This document shows positions 32,857 through 40,701 of a stretch of DNA of 64,000 nucleotides, in pieces. Made by a program: the position numbers and the translations under genes. The notes below the pieces were generated by a model, which saw nothing but the letters and a program-made list of their open reading frames with translations, ran no database searches and had not been told where the DNA came from. Numbering within the stretch: the first letter of the stretch is position 1; each line of letters opens with the position of its first letter. The DNA comes from Natrinema versiforme. Lineage in GTDB: Archaea > Halobacteriota > Halobacteria > Halobacteriales > Natrialbaceae. The stretch is taken from the NCBI RefSeq assembly GCF_005576615.1, contig NZ_CP040330.1, positions 3,286,001 to 3,350,000 of the forward strand, given 5' to 3'.

Positions 32857-33246
32857 GTGAACCGGTCGAAACGGGCGAACCACTTCGGGACCGCCGTCGA
32901 GAAACGGATGGCCGAAAAGCGACGGTTCGACCTCGAGCGGGCGAGCTGGCACGACGCCCGGTTCGAGAACGGAACGCCCGTCGAAATCAAGAGTACAATG
33001 CACGAACACGCCGACGGCCAGCCCGGCAACTGGAAGATCTACCGCGAGTACCACGAGAAGCTCCGGCGACACAACGGCTGGTACTGTTTCATCGTCTACC
33101 GACCACACGGCCGATCGGGCTGTACAATGCTCCGCGATAAGATGGTTCGCTCGAGCGACCTCCCGCTGCTCCGCTGGCACGGTGGCGGTGATCACCGCGG
33201 AACCGAACAGGCGAAGATCTCGATCGATTCGATATTCAGGGCGTGA
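32857..33246 (+). CDS. PD-(D/E)XK nuclease-like protein
   Basis: The 129-residue protein has WHDARFENGTPVEIKSTMHE, with Asp 33 and Glu 43-x-Lys 45 in the spacing of a PD-(D/E)XK core, and an N-terminal helix with Glu. The segment NGWYCFIVYRPHGR resembles the protein at 37091-37612, so the two are probably distant paralogues. I favour GTG 32857 because TATATAA (32827-32833) lies about 27 nt upstream; GTG 32848 is an alternative. Related proteins are common in haloarchaeal proviruses. Enzymatic activity is not proven by motif alone. Confidence 0.65.
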   Translation: MNRSKRANHFGTAVEKRMAEKRRFDLERASWHDARFENGTPVEIKSTMHEHADGQPGNWKIYREYHEKLRRHNGWYCFIVYRPHGRSGCTMLRDKMVRSSDLPLLRWHGGGDHRGTEQAKISIDSIFRA

Positions 33247-33256
33247 TCGGTCCCGA

Positions 33257-33646
33257 CTATATGAGATCGTGAGGACGCTTCGCGCCGTGCTCACGTAACT
33301 CAGCGTCGAACGAAACGAGCGTCGCATCGATCGCGTCGGCTGCTGCAAGTATGAGTGCGTCCATCGGATATAGGAGCGTCTCGTTCTGCAATTGATTGGC
33401 TGCGACCATATCTGAGGCATCAGGGAACGTAACAGTTGCCCGAGAACTTATGCGCTGTTCGATCTGTTCGACGCGATCACGCTCGAACGCCTTCTTCTTC
33501 GTGAGGACGGTTCGAAGTTCCATGAGGTTCAGTATAGAGGTATACGTCTCATCGAACTCATTGAGTGCCTGAACAGCAGTTTCGGACCGATCAGTGTCCT
33601 TAGTGACCGCGGCAACGATAACGTTCGTATCGAGAAAGAGCTTCAT
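33257..33646 (-). CDS. vapC: PIN-domain toxin (VapC-like)
   Basis: The 129-residue protein has the PIN acidic residues: Asp 6 in LFLDTNVIV, Glu in NLMELRT, Asp in YPMDALILAAA and Asp in LVSFDAEL. Members are Mg-dependent RNases, toxic when free. The start overlaps the stop of the antitoxin gene by 4 nt (ATGA). It lies in an island next to the rrn operon. Confidence 0.85.
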   Translation of the reverse strand: MKLFLDTNVIVAAVTKDTDRSETAVQALNEFDETYTSILNLMELRTVLTKKKAFERDRVEQIEQRISSRATVTFPDASDMVAANQLQNETLLYPMDALILAAADAIDATLVSFDAELREHGAKRPHDLI

Positions 33647-33795
33647 ATCCGTTCACGAACATCGCGGACCTCTTCGACAGCGTCAACCTCAACGTCAACA
33701 GCTAGCTCGTCGAGCGCATCACCCAGTGGCACCGTCTCTTCGTCCTCCGGGTCGCCAGCCATAAATTCGGCGAAGTCGTCGGTAGTGAGGCTCAT
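33643..33795 (-). CDS. antitoxin of the PIN toxin (VapB-like)
   Basis: The 50-residue acidic protein starts MSLTTDDFAEFMAGD and ends in VEEVRDVRERI. It sits immediately upstream of, and overlaps, the PIN gene, the usual antitoxin position. No clear DNA-binding domain is visible; assignment rests on position and size. Confidence 0.7.
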   Translation of the reverse strand: MSLTTDDFAEFMAGDPEDEETVPLGDALDELAVDVEVDAVEEVRDVRERI

Positions 33796-33845
33796 GGTCT
33801 ACGGTTACGGTCCCCTCTGCAAAAGCCTGCTGGTGAGCGGTATTC

Positions 33846-34100
33846 TCACTCTGTCTTGGTGATGACCTCGGTGTCAATCTCGAAGTCCACTGCTCGAGTC
33901 GACAAGGTCTCGGCGATCTCCCGGCGCTGCTCGAGGGAGAGGTCGTCGCGCTCGAGGACTTGGCGGGATGCTTGGACGAACTTCGGAACGTCATCGCAGG
34001 CACTCACCACGGCTTTCGTCTTGTTGCAGTCGTAGAAGTCGGCTGCACGTTCGATCGCGTCTCGTCGGTATGCGTAGTCGCCGTCGGTTCTGATTCGCAT
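33846..34100 (-). CDS. conserved haloarchaeal small protein (DUF7692-like)
   Basis: The 84-residue protein begins MRIRTDGDYAYRRDAIERAA and continues FYDCNKTKAVVSACDDVPKF and RDDLSLEQRREIAETLSTR. This pattern recurs in haloarchaeal accessory regions (I recall the name DUF7692). Helical; probably DNA-binding, by analogy only. ATG 34100 is chosen over an upstream ATG at 34112. Confidence 0.65.
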   Translation of the reverse strand: MRIRTDGDYAYRRDAIERAADFYDCNKTKAVVSACDDVPKFVQASRQVLERDDLSLEQRREIAETLSTRAVDFEIDTEVITKTE

Positions 34101-34228
34101 GCTCGTACACACGACTCCCGAAATCCTCGTTTTTTCGGCTCACTGAACGGCCCATTTCGGCCCAAAATCGGCGGAACGTGTCGGCCGTCCAGAGAATAAC
34201 GGCGGCTCAAACAACAGATCGGCCCACG

Positions 34229-34264
34229 ATATGCACACGACGAGTCGCAACTCGTGTGCATATT
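34229..34264. repeat. perfect 12-bp inverted repeat
   Basis: ATATGCACACGA and TCGTGTGCATAT are separated by 11 nt, between divergent genes. Possible operator, terminator or end of an element. Confidence 0.65.
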
Positions 34265-34377
34265 CGGGAAACCGATTCTGTCGACGTGCAACCCCACGGG
34301 GGAAGGAATTAGAGTTAGTTGGAGTGTGGTTTTGACCAACAATTTATCAAACAGAGGTGCTTCATGATGCGTTATAG

Positions 34378-34758
34378 ATGCGTAGATCGAAAGTGAAAAT
34401 TGATTCGTTACATTATAGCAAAGAAACATTCTGCGATCTAATTCGGATCCTCACATCCGATTCTGAAACATCTCAATTGCGTATCAAGGCATATGATGAA
34501 AATGGTGTAAGAGAGTTTGAGGATATGAATTCATTATTTGGAAATTCATTCTCACCTAAGGACATAATGAAATTTGACATCACTATCAGGACAGACTTTG
34601 GAACTGGAACTATATCTGGAAATGGTAGAACCGATCAGCACGTTCTATCCTTAAGCGGGGATGATGACTGGATAAGCGGCAGAAAAGATGCCGTGAAGTC
34701 CTTTTCTCGCCGTAATGAGTATTCAAAAATCCGTTCGTTTTTCGACATTCGTGTCTGA
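34378..34758 (+). CDS. hypothetical protein, AT-rich gene
   Basis: The 126-residue protein is mixed alpha/beta by eye (LRIKAYDENGVREFEDMNSL, KFDITIRTDFGTGTISG) with a basic C-terminus. Base composition is far more AT-rich than the backbone, suggesting transfer. No family recognised. Confidence 0.55.
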   Translation: MRRSKVKIDSLHYSKETFCDLIRILTSDSETSQLRIKAYDENGVREFEDMNSLFGNSFSPKDIMKFDITIRTDFGTGTISGNGRTDQHVLSLSGDDDWISGRKDAVKSFSRRNEYSKIRSFFDIRV

Positions 34759-34803
34759 ATATCTGTCATTTTAGTAGACATAGGATCTTTGATAAGTACA
34801 CAG

Positions 34804-35058
34804 ATGAAATTCTTACTGCCATTTTTCGGCGTCCCTATCTATCATACCTAGTATAGGTATGACGCGACATTTCTTTTACTCGGTCTTGTGGCAATCACTA
34901 TATCAGCAACTATTGATTACGTATCCCCATTCGTCATGATACGAACAGATGGCGAAGGAGAATATAGCAGCACAAGAAAAGTCTGGAAACCGATCCTCAT
35001 ATTATCCACTATCGTTGGGCTAGTTACTGGCCTCATTCAATTATTCAAATATATCTAA
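34804..35058 (+). pseudogene. two-span membrane protein gene with in-frame TAG
   Basis: From ATG 34804 the frame reads MKFLLPFFGVPIYHT, then TAG (34849-34851), then continues in the same frame for 68 codons with two clear membrane spans (LLLGLVAITISATIDYV and ILILSTIVGLVTGLIQLF) to TAA. A point nonsense mutation is the simplest reading. Haloarchaea are not known to read TAG as an amino acid. Confidence 0.55.
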
Positions 35059-35214
35059 TAAACCGCTGATCTACTGGGCTTTCCTTAGATCGAAATAGAA
35101 CCATTCCTCCGAGAGCACAATCGGCTCAATTTCTGACCCCGCCTAAGCGTTTCCACTAATTCTACTTAGCATGGTCCCACCTGTACCTACCACTGCTAAA
35201 ACCCCTCTGTACTA

Positions 35215-35300
35215 TCCGGTATCGGCCAATTCATCTTTTCGCGAGCGCGGCGCGCAGAGCGCGTGCCGCGCAATTTCCCTGCCCCCTTAGGGGCAGTTTC
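35215..35300. repeat. GC-rich hairpin cluster, left side
   Basis: A strong GCGCGGC/GCCGCGC stem is followed by TGCCCCCTTAGGGGCA. A similar cluster in opposite order lies at about 35828-35890, so the two flank the gene at 35350-35754. The rest of 35059-35349 shows no gene. Confidence 0.45.
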
Positions 35301-35349
35301 TGTGTACCACAGGTAAAACTCTTATATTCATTCATCACCTGGAGCAAAC

Positions 35350-35754
35350 ATGTCGATTCACGGTTCGTACGTATCGAACGATTCTAAAACAATTCGTGTG
35401 TCTCGTGACGAATATGGATCCATGATTCGGATTTTTTTACTTGAAGAGTGGTATGACCGCTTGAAACCGCTCTATGACTACGCCGACAAGATTGTAGCTG
35501 GAATAAGTGTGGAACGTATTCCTAACCAGGTCAGCGACTGCTTCGATTGGCTCTCATCTTTCTTTATCGAGTTCGGTGCCTTCGGCTGGGTTTTTACATT
35601 CAGCATTCTGGCCTGGATATTTGAACTCGCAAAAAACCAGATCAGCCTTGGAAAGTTCACATATGATGCCGTTGGAAGGCTGGGTTCGGCTCGTTTGGGG
35701 AGTGTTCCGCTAGGAGGAGGAACGAGAGTTTTCGAACTCCCTGTAGAGGGGTGA
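35350..35754 (+). CDS. hypothetical membrane-associated protein
   Basis: The 134-residue protein has one strong hydrophobic span (FGAFGWVFTFSILAWIFELA) preceded by an amphipathic Asp/Tyr-rich region. The last 25 residues (Gly- and Arg-rich) look unlike the rest and may read into non-coding sequence. A TATA-like element (about 35322-35330) precedes the ATG. No family recognised. Confidence 0.5.
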   Translation: MSIHGSYVSNDSKTIRVSRDEYGSMIRIFLLEEWYDRLKPLYDYADKIVAGISVERIPNQVSDCFDWLSSFFIEFGAFGWVFTFSILAWIFELAKNQISLGKFTYDAVGRLGSARLGSVPLGGGTRVFELPVEG

Positions 35755-35827
35755 ATCCCAACCCTTGTTTCGTGTGCTTCGACTGGAGTCTACTGTGCAG
35801 AGGAGGGGCGGGGCGGTGTAATTTTTT

Positions 35828-35890
35828 TGGCTCAGTCCCCTTGGGGACACCCGCCAAGGGGGCTTTCGCGCGAAGCGCGAAACGACCCCG
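35828..35890. repeat. GC-rich hairpin cluster, right side
   Basis: Contains GTCCCCTTGGGGAC and TTTCGCGCGAAGCGCGAAA, both self-complementary, arranged opposite to the cluster at 35215-35300. The surrounding 35755-36029 holds no clear gene. Confidence 0.45.
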
Positions 35891-36029
35891 CATGCGGTGC
35901 GGCTCGATCGCCGTGCCGACCCCGCCCTCGAGGCGCTGGCTACAACCAGAGTTGTCCAAGCAGGGCGATTATCCAACCGAACTTGTAGAAAACAGCGATA
36001 CCGAGAGTGTTGCCACTATGCAGGCCGCT

Positions 36030-37094
36030 TCAGCGATCGGCGATCGCACCGACGAATCCGGACTCCGTTCCGCCGCCAGGAGTCTTCCAGGTCAACTCGA
36101 TCCCGCGGAGTGCCGTCGGATCGTTCCCCGATTTCGACCACTTCTCGAGAGCCCCGCTGGCGATCGTCGCGACGTTCTCGAAGCTATCCGATTTCAGTCG
36201 GGAGAGAATCGTATCGATCCGCATCTGTCGCGGCTCGCCGTTCTCGTCGAACTCGAGGTCGGCCCCGTTCTTCGCGAGCCATTCTTGGAAGGGCGACGAC
36301 TCGGCGACGTGATCGGCCAAGCCCATGATGTGCTGCATCCGATCGGCGTAACTCTCAATCGCGTACTCGGCCGACTCGACGAGCGCCCGGAGTTCCTCGC
36401 GGTACTTCCGAGCCCGGAACGATACGTCGCCCTGATCTAGCTCGAGGACTTCACCGAGATCTTCGATCGCTCGGTAGATCGTCGCCGGATGCTTTCCCAG
36501 CTGGTCGGCGAGACCGTCGACAGTCGCACCGCCGTCAGTCGCAACCGTCTCGGTCACGTCCCGTTCGGTCTCGCCCATGTCTCGAAGCGTCGTCATCAAC
36601 AGGTGATCGGACTTCGCCTCGAGGCGCGGTGTTGGATCTTCGTACAGTTCGACGGGACTGTCGCGAGCGACGGCGTCGAAGTGATCGTCCGCAATGTAGA
36701 CACCGCTGCCGTCGGGCCCGAGCGGGATGTCTTCCCAGTGGAGCGCGTTCAACAGCGTCTCCTCGATTTGCTCGGTCACATCGTGACGATCGGCCAGTTC
36801 CGAGATTACCGTCTGTGGTCCCGGCTGCTCAAGGGACTGGAGATACCGCCGCTCGTAATCGACGGAGTCCCACGCGATGCCGGCCGGGTTCGGCTCGCCG
36901 TTCTCGTCGGCGGCCTCCTCGACGGCCTTGTACGCGTTCAGGAGATCCTCCGGCGGCGCAACGGCCGGAATGTTCCGATCCGTGATTCGGTCTACGAACT
37001 CCCGCGGATAGCGAACAACGCCAAATACGTCGTCCTCATCACCCGGCTCAAAACTCGAGTTGAGTCCGCCGAAGTAGGTCGTTCGGACCGTCAC
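36030..37094 (-). CDS. haloarchaeal provirus-type HTH protein
   Basis: The 354-residue protein has a central winged-helix motif (TVDGLADQLGKHPATIYRAI, about residues 200-220) and a helical C-terminus. The N-terminal part (FGVVRYPREFVDRITDRNIP, SVDYERRYLQSL) is a conserved module I associate with haloarchaeal proviruses, without a named function. It is last in a minus-strand operon, overlapping the upstream nuclease-like gene by 4 nt. Probably a DNA-binding regulator or partner. Confidence 0.65.
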   Translation of the reverse strand: MTVRTTYFGGLNSSFEPGDEDDVFGVVRYPREFVDRITDRNIPAVAPPEDLLNAYKAVEEAADENGEPNPAGIAWDSVDYERRYLQSLEQPGPQTVISELADRHDVTEQIEETLLNALHWEDIPLGPDGSGVYIADDHFDAVARDSPVELYEDPTPRLEAKSDHLLMTTLRDMGETERDVTETVATDGGATVDGLADQLGKHPATIYRAIEDLGEVLELDQGDVSFRARKYREELRALVESAEYAIESYADRMQHIMGLADHVAESSPFQEWLAKNGADLEFDENGEPRQMRIDTILSRLKSDSFENVATIASGALEKWSKSGNDPTALRGIELTWKTPGGGTESGFVGAIADR

Positions 37095-37612
37095 CGCGAA
37101 CCACCTACGGTTACCTCCGGATCGACGCCCGCGGGATCAATCACGTGCGACCACGCGAGTTTCGCGACCTCCTGTTCGGAACGCGAGCCGCCGACCTCGT
37201 ACCACCGCCCGGCAAGCAACTCGTCGACAAGCGTTGCTGGTACGATCGCCCGGGCTACCTGTGGAAGTCCCGGCCGCGGGAGGTACACCACGAACAGGTA
37301 CATCCCAGCCGACTCGAGCAGTCGCTCGTGAGCCGCTCGTTTAACGTAGAACCGGCCGCGCGTCGACCGACTGCCGTTGCTCGTTTCGATCTGGCAGCCT
37401 TTGATCTCGACTGGAACAGCCGGCTCAACGAGCACGATCCCGTAGAACGGCAGCGATTGACTCGCCTCGAGGACGGTCGTGGTCCGGGCGTCGTGCCACG
37501 TGGCGGTGTGATCGCTGACGAACTCGAGTTCGTCGACGACCTGGACGATCTCCGCCTCGAGGGCATCGCCGCTGGCTTTCGAACTCTCGAGTTCCGACGC
37601 TCGAGAACTCAT
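37091..37612 (-). CDS. PD-(D/E)XK nuclease-like protein, provirus type
   Basis: The 173-residue protein carries TATWHDARTTTVLEA and VPVEIKGCQ, giving Asp 41 and Glu 69-x-Lys 71 in PD-(D/E)XK spacing, and RLLESAGMYLFVVYLPRPG, which corresponds to NGWYCFIVYRPHG in the protein at 32857-33246. It overlaps genes on both sides by 4 nt, so translation is coupled. Nuclease activity is inferred. Confidence 0.65.
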   Translation of the reverse strand: MSSRASELESSKASGDALEAEIVQVVDELEFVSDHTATWHDARTTTVLEASQSLPFYGIVLVEPAVPVEIKGCQIETSNGSRSTRGRFYVKRAAHERLLESAGMYLFVVYLPRPGLPQVARAIVPATLVDELLAGRWYEVGGSRSEQEVAKLAWSHVIDPAGVDPEVTVGGSR

Positions 37613-37728
37613 AGCGGGCCCTCCCGCGCGTTCCGAACGGCTCGCGTACAGTCGGCACAGAGCCGGCGAAGTGCGCCGACGCGATCACCGCACCGCTCGC
37701 ACCCGTTGGATTCAACGAGGCGGCTCAT
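37609..37728 (-). CDS. 39-residue zinc-ribbon protein
   Basis: ATG 37728 to TGA 37609. Two knuckles, CERC and CADC, spaced 15 residues, form a compact zinc ribbon in a basic protein. The stop overlaps the start of the nuclease-like gene (ATGA), which supports translation. Confidence 0.6.
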   Translation of the reverse strand: MSRLVESNGCERCGDRVGALRRLCADCTRAVRNAREGPL

Positions 37729-37841
37729 CGCGAACCACCGTCTGTTCGGTCAGTACCTGACTGAAGTGAATGGCGACTGACTTCGAGTACGGGCGTAGAT
37801 TTTTCCCAACATTTACGGTATCTAATTAGAGAACGCTCACT

Positions 37842-38045
37842 ATGTCCTCCGAGAAGGATTCCAAAATAAGGCAGACAACCTTTGAAATAATCGCTATTTT
37901 CATGACTATTGGAGTCGTTGGCGTCGTCCTGACGAACGAGGGAGGGACCTTCGTGACATGGTTCTGGATGGGGATCGGATTGGCCGCAACATATCTCCTT
38001 TATAGACTGGTCATTATTGCGGAACGGATTCTCGATACCACTTAA
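37842..38045 (+). CDS. small two-span membrane protein, inserted opposite to the operon
   Basis: The 67-residue protein has two hydrophobic spans (IIAIFMTIGVVGVVLT and WFWMGIGLAATYLLYRLVII). It is AT-richer than its surroundings and lies on the opposite strand inside a provirus-type operon, between the small protein ending near 38045 and the zinc-ribbon gene. Function unknown. Confidence 0.55.
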   Translation: MSSEKDSKIRQTTFEIIAIFMTIGVVGVVLTNEGGTFVTWFWMGIGLAATYLLYRLVIIAERILDTT

Positions 38046-38207
38046 TCGTTCAGTCTCGCTCGAGGACCGGCCACCGTTGGCCCGCACTTCCCGATCCCCG
38101 AGGGCGCGACGAACGTCCTCATCGGTTGCTTGGTGGGCCGGATGGGCGATGGACGCCCGACTCTTGACATCGTACAGCTGGCTCGCCGGAACGAACGCGC
38201 TACACAT
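38045..38207 (-). pseudogene. small provirus-type protein, C-terminus lost or displaced
   Basis: ATG 38207 (overlapping the upstream zinc-finger stop) begins MCSAFVPASQLYDVKSRASI and continues DEDVRRALGDREVRANGG and SSSETERL with clear GC-rich coding character. From about 38045 the frame enters AT-rich sequence of the opposite-strand gene and runs on to about 37725 without coding signal. The natural end is probably lost to an insertion. Confidence 0.45.
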
Positions 38208-38439
38208 CGCCCTCACCTCCGTGCCGGCCGGGCGACGTTTCTGGATCGGGGAACGATACGTCGACGCTAGCAGCGGAGCCGCGGCTCAGCCGCGCGTACG
38301 TATCGCAGTCTCCACAACGATGGGGCCGATCGCCGTCGTCACCGAAGACGCGGCGGAACCGGTCGGTGACATGGGCTCCGCAGTGGTCGCAGGTCGAGTT
38401 GTCGACCGACGGCCACGGTGCGACCGTCACGCAGACCAC
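38200..38439 (-). CDS. zinc-finger protein (DUF7563-like)
   Basis: The 79-residue protein has CDHCGAHVTDRFRRVFGD and HRCGDCD, giving four cysteines in two CxxC pairs. The motif CG-x-HV-x-x-x-F-x-RVF is common in small haloarchaeal zinc fingers. First gene of the minus-strand provirus-type operon; the region upstream (38440-38606) holds its promoter and no other gene. Confidence 0.65.
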   Translation of the reverse strand: MVCVTVAPWPSVDNSTCDHCGAHVTDRFRRVFGDDGDRPHRCGDCDTYARLSRGSAASVDVSFPDPETSPGRHGGEGDV

Positions 38440-38606
38440 CCCGTTTCGGCTACTAATTTCGCAAGAAGGCAGCGACCCGGAACCAGTGGCTGGTTCGGTT
38501 TAGCTTCAGAACGGGGTTGTTCGGAAACGGAAAAGTCGCGTTTCGCGTAGTTCAGGACCCGCTTAGCGGCCGAAGAAGATTCGGCCACACTTCGGGTTTG
38601 TAGTGG

Positions 38607-38640
38607 ATGGGCCCTGACGGATTCGAACCATCTCCCGTCT
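38607..38640 (-). other. tRNA 3'-end fragment, left attachment site (attL) of the integrated element
   Basis: On the minus strand the sequence ends GATGG-TTCGAAT-CCGTC followed by an AGGGCCC acceptor strand and A. This is a complete T-arm and 3' acceptor strand, but no 5' half of a tRNA is present. It lies 42 bp before an integrase gene, the typical arrangement after integration into a tRNA gene. The intact tRNA should be at the other end, outside the window. Confidence 0.7.
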
Positions 38641-38681
38641 GAAAATAATGGGCGTCCACTCTGTCATTGAATTGCACACCC

Positions 38682-39701
38682 ATGTCCAGAGACAGATTGG
38701 AACCCATCAGTCCCGAAGAGGCACAGACGCTGTATCTTCAAGATAAGAAGCGGGAAGCTGCACCAAGCACCGTTCAATCACAGGAGTACCGACTCAACCA
38801 CTTTGTACGCTGGTGCTCCCAAGAAGGCATCGAGAATCTAAACGAGCTCACTGGACGAGAGATACAGAGATACAGGAATTGGCGAAGAGAGGATGGTGAC
38901 CTCAGTCCAGCTAGCGAGAAAACTCAGATGGACACGCTACGTGTCTTCATCAAATATCTCGAATCGATAGAAGGCGTTCCTCGAGACCTCCATCAGTCTG
39001 TACAGTCACCCACGCTATCGGATGAGGACAGGAGCAGGGACGTGTTCATTGACTCCGATACGGCGGAAGAGATACTGGACTACCTCAATCGATTCGACTA
39101 TGCTCAACGTCACCATGTGACCTTCATGTTGATGTGGAGGTGCAGCCTTCGAATCAGCGCTGTACAGTCCCTCGATGTGAGTGACTACAACCGAGAGGAC
39201 CAGTACCTCACCATTGAGCATCGGCCAGATGAAGGAACTCGTCTCAAGAAAGGGCAGAAGGGAGAACGGGTGGTGGGGTTAAAAGACGATACGTGCGAGG
39301 TTCTGGACGATTGGCTTGAACACCATCGGGCAGACATCACGGACGAGTACGGGCGTGAGCCCATGGTGACGACCACGCAAGGAAGGATGCACAAGACCAC
39401 CCTCAGGAACGTCATCTATAACCTCACGCGCCCGTGCAAATACGACGGGTGCCCGCACGAGGACGTTGACCCTGACGAGTGTCGAGCAACGAGTTACGAT
39501 TACGCGTACGAGTGCCCGTCGTCTGTGAGCCCGCACGCAATCAGGCGTAGTGCAATCACCCACTGGCTGAATCGTGACTGGCCTACTCGAGCAGTAGCTG
39601 ACCGAGCTAACGTGAGTCCGAAGGTTCTCGAGCGTCACTATGATGCAAGGAATCAGGAAGAGAAAATGGAGCAACGGAGGGAATTCCTCGATAAGCTCTA
39701 A
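38682..39701 (+). CDS. tyrosine recombinase / integrase
   Basis: The 339-residue protein has an N-terminal SAM-like core-binding domain (about 10-110) and a catalytic domain with Arg 157 (RCSLRISAV), the HxxR box HAIRRSAITHWL (285-288) and the nucleophile Tyr 320 in LERHYD. A cysteine-rich insertion (C252, C257, C267, C278) before the HxxR box is a haloarchaeal trait. It presumably integrates the element at the adjacent tRNA site. ATG 38682 is preferred over the TTG at 38667. Confidence 0.92.
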   Translation: MSRDRLEPISPEEAQTLYLQDKKREAAPSTVQSQEYRLNHFVRWCSQEGIENLNELTGREIQRYRNWRREDGDLSPASEKTQMDTLRVFIKYLESIEGVPRDLHQSVQSPTLSDEDRSRDVFIDSDTAEEILDYLNRFDYAQRHHVTFMLMWRCSLRISAVQSLDVSDYNREDQYLTIEHRPDEGTRLKKGQKGERVVGLKDDTCEVLDDWLEHHRADITDEYGREPMVTTTQGRMHKTTLRNVIYNLTRPCKYDGCPHEDVDPDECRATSYDYAYECPSSVSPHAIRRSAITHWLNRDWPTRAVADRANVSPKVLERHYDARNQEEKMEQRREFLDKL

Positions 39702-39740
39702 GCCACACAGTTTTTCTAACGTTTCTGTGTACAGCAGTAT

Positions 39741-40067
39741 ATGGTAGGTATCGATGTTGGGGATTGGGAGGAGGTTGAAGAAGTGACGGATGCTACACAC
39801 CGCTTTCGAACAAAACCAGAAGATAGCATAGTTCTCTGGTACGATACTGAGGAAGAATCAGGTGAAGAAATAGAATTTAACCCGATTAATCTCTGGTATG
39901 CTGATGAGCATCTTGGAGGTTCTAATAGGGAGTACGATTTCACAGATTATGAGGAAGAAGTCATACTCCCAATATATTTTAAGATTCTAACTATTGCTGA
40001 TGAAGAAGGTGATAGAATCTATCATGTAAATAGGGAGGCTAAGGAATTCTCTGTCCGCTACCCTTGA
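39741..40067 (+). CDS. hypothetical acidic protein
   Basis: The 108-residue protein is rich in Glu and Tyr (SIVLWYDTEEESGEEIEF, INLWYADEHLGG). No motif recognised. It converges with the PadR-like gene 12 bp away. AT-rich, like the rest of the element. Confidence 0.6.
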   Translation: MVGIDVGDWEEVEEVTDATHRFRTKPEDSIVLWYDTEEESGEEIEFNPINLWYADEHLGGSNREYDFTDYEEEVILPIYFKILTIADEEGDRIYHVNREAKEFSVRYP

Positions 40068-40079
40068 AAGCTGGTACTA

Positions 40080-40355
40080 TTAGAAGTCCACGTACTGCTC
40101 CTCCCACTCACGACGGTCTTCGATTAGCTCCTCTCCCTCGTCGGTGATATCGTAGTAATTAGTTCGACGGTCCAACTGCCCTTTCTCTACTAGTTCTTTG
40201 TTGACGACCGTATCCAGATTTGGGTACAAGCGCCCGTGATTGATTTCATTGCTATAGTACTGCTCTACTTCTTCTTTGACATCCTGTCCTGATGGCTGCT
40301 CTTTGCCCGCGATGACGTACAGCAAGTCACGCTGGAAACCTGTGAGGTCGTCCAT
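40080..40355 (-). CDS. PadR-like winged-helix regulator, element copy
   Basis: The 91-residue protein is very close to the chromosomal regulator at 24490-24765 (shared DDLTGFQRDLLYVIAG and EINHGRLYPNLDT blocks). The recognition helix region is nearly unchanged, so both could bind the same operators. ATG 40355 matches the paralogue's start. Confidence 0.85.
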   Translation of the reverse strand: MDDLTGFQRDLLYVIAGKEQPSGQDVKEEVEQYYSNEINHGRLYPNLDTVVNKELVEKGQLDRRTNYYDITDEGEELIEDRREWEEQYVDF

Positions 40356-40470
40356 GCTAACCATTCTCTGCACGTAAGATAGTTGTTATAAACAGTATAC
40401 GAACAGAGTATGTGGGTGCTATCTTTGTCTCTTTATATGCGCTCGAGGCAAGGGTGAGAGTGGTCAGAAA

Positions 40471-40677
40471 CTAATCCTCGTGTTCTCTCAACGAGTCAAT
40501 CTCCTGTTCAATCAATTGGTCAAACTCATCGTCGTCAAGACCTCGGTAGTCATCCGATACCTCAGTCAAGACTTGTTTCCATAGGGAAATTCGTTTGAGT
40601 GCTACCTCTCTTTCTGTCCGTCCACTACGCTGAGCCGACCGTTTGCACTCCCGTATTCTCTGCTCGAGGGCATTCAT
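40471..40677 (-). CDS. small helical hypothetical protein
   Basis: The 68-residue charged protein is predicted helical (ALEQRIRECKRSAQRSGR, then EFDQLIEQEIDSLREHED). Divergent from the membrane/zinc-ribbon gene at 40702 with 24 bp between starts. Possibly a small regulator. Confidence 0.5.
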   Translation of the reverse strand: MNALEQRIRECKRSAQRSGRTEREVALKRISLWKQVLTEVSDDYRGLDDDEFDQLIEQEIDSLREHED

Positions 40678-40701
40678 AGCTAGAAATTAAGAGATTGTAG
40701 A

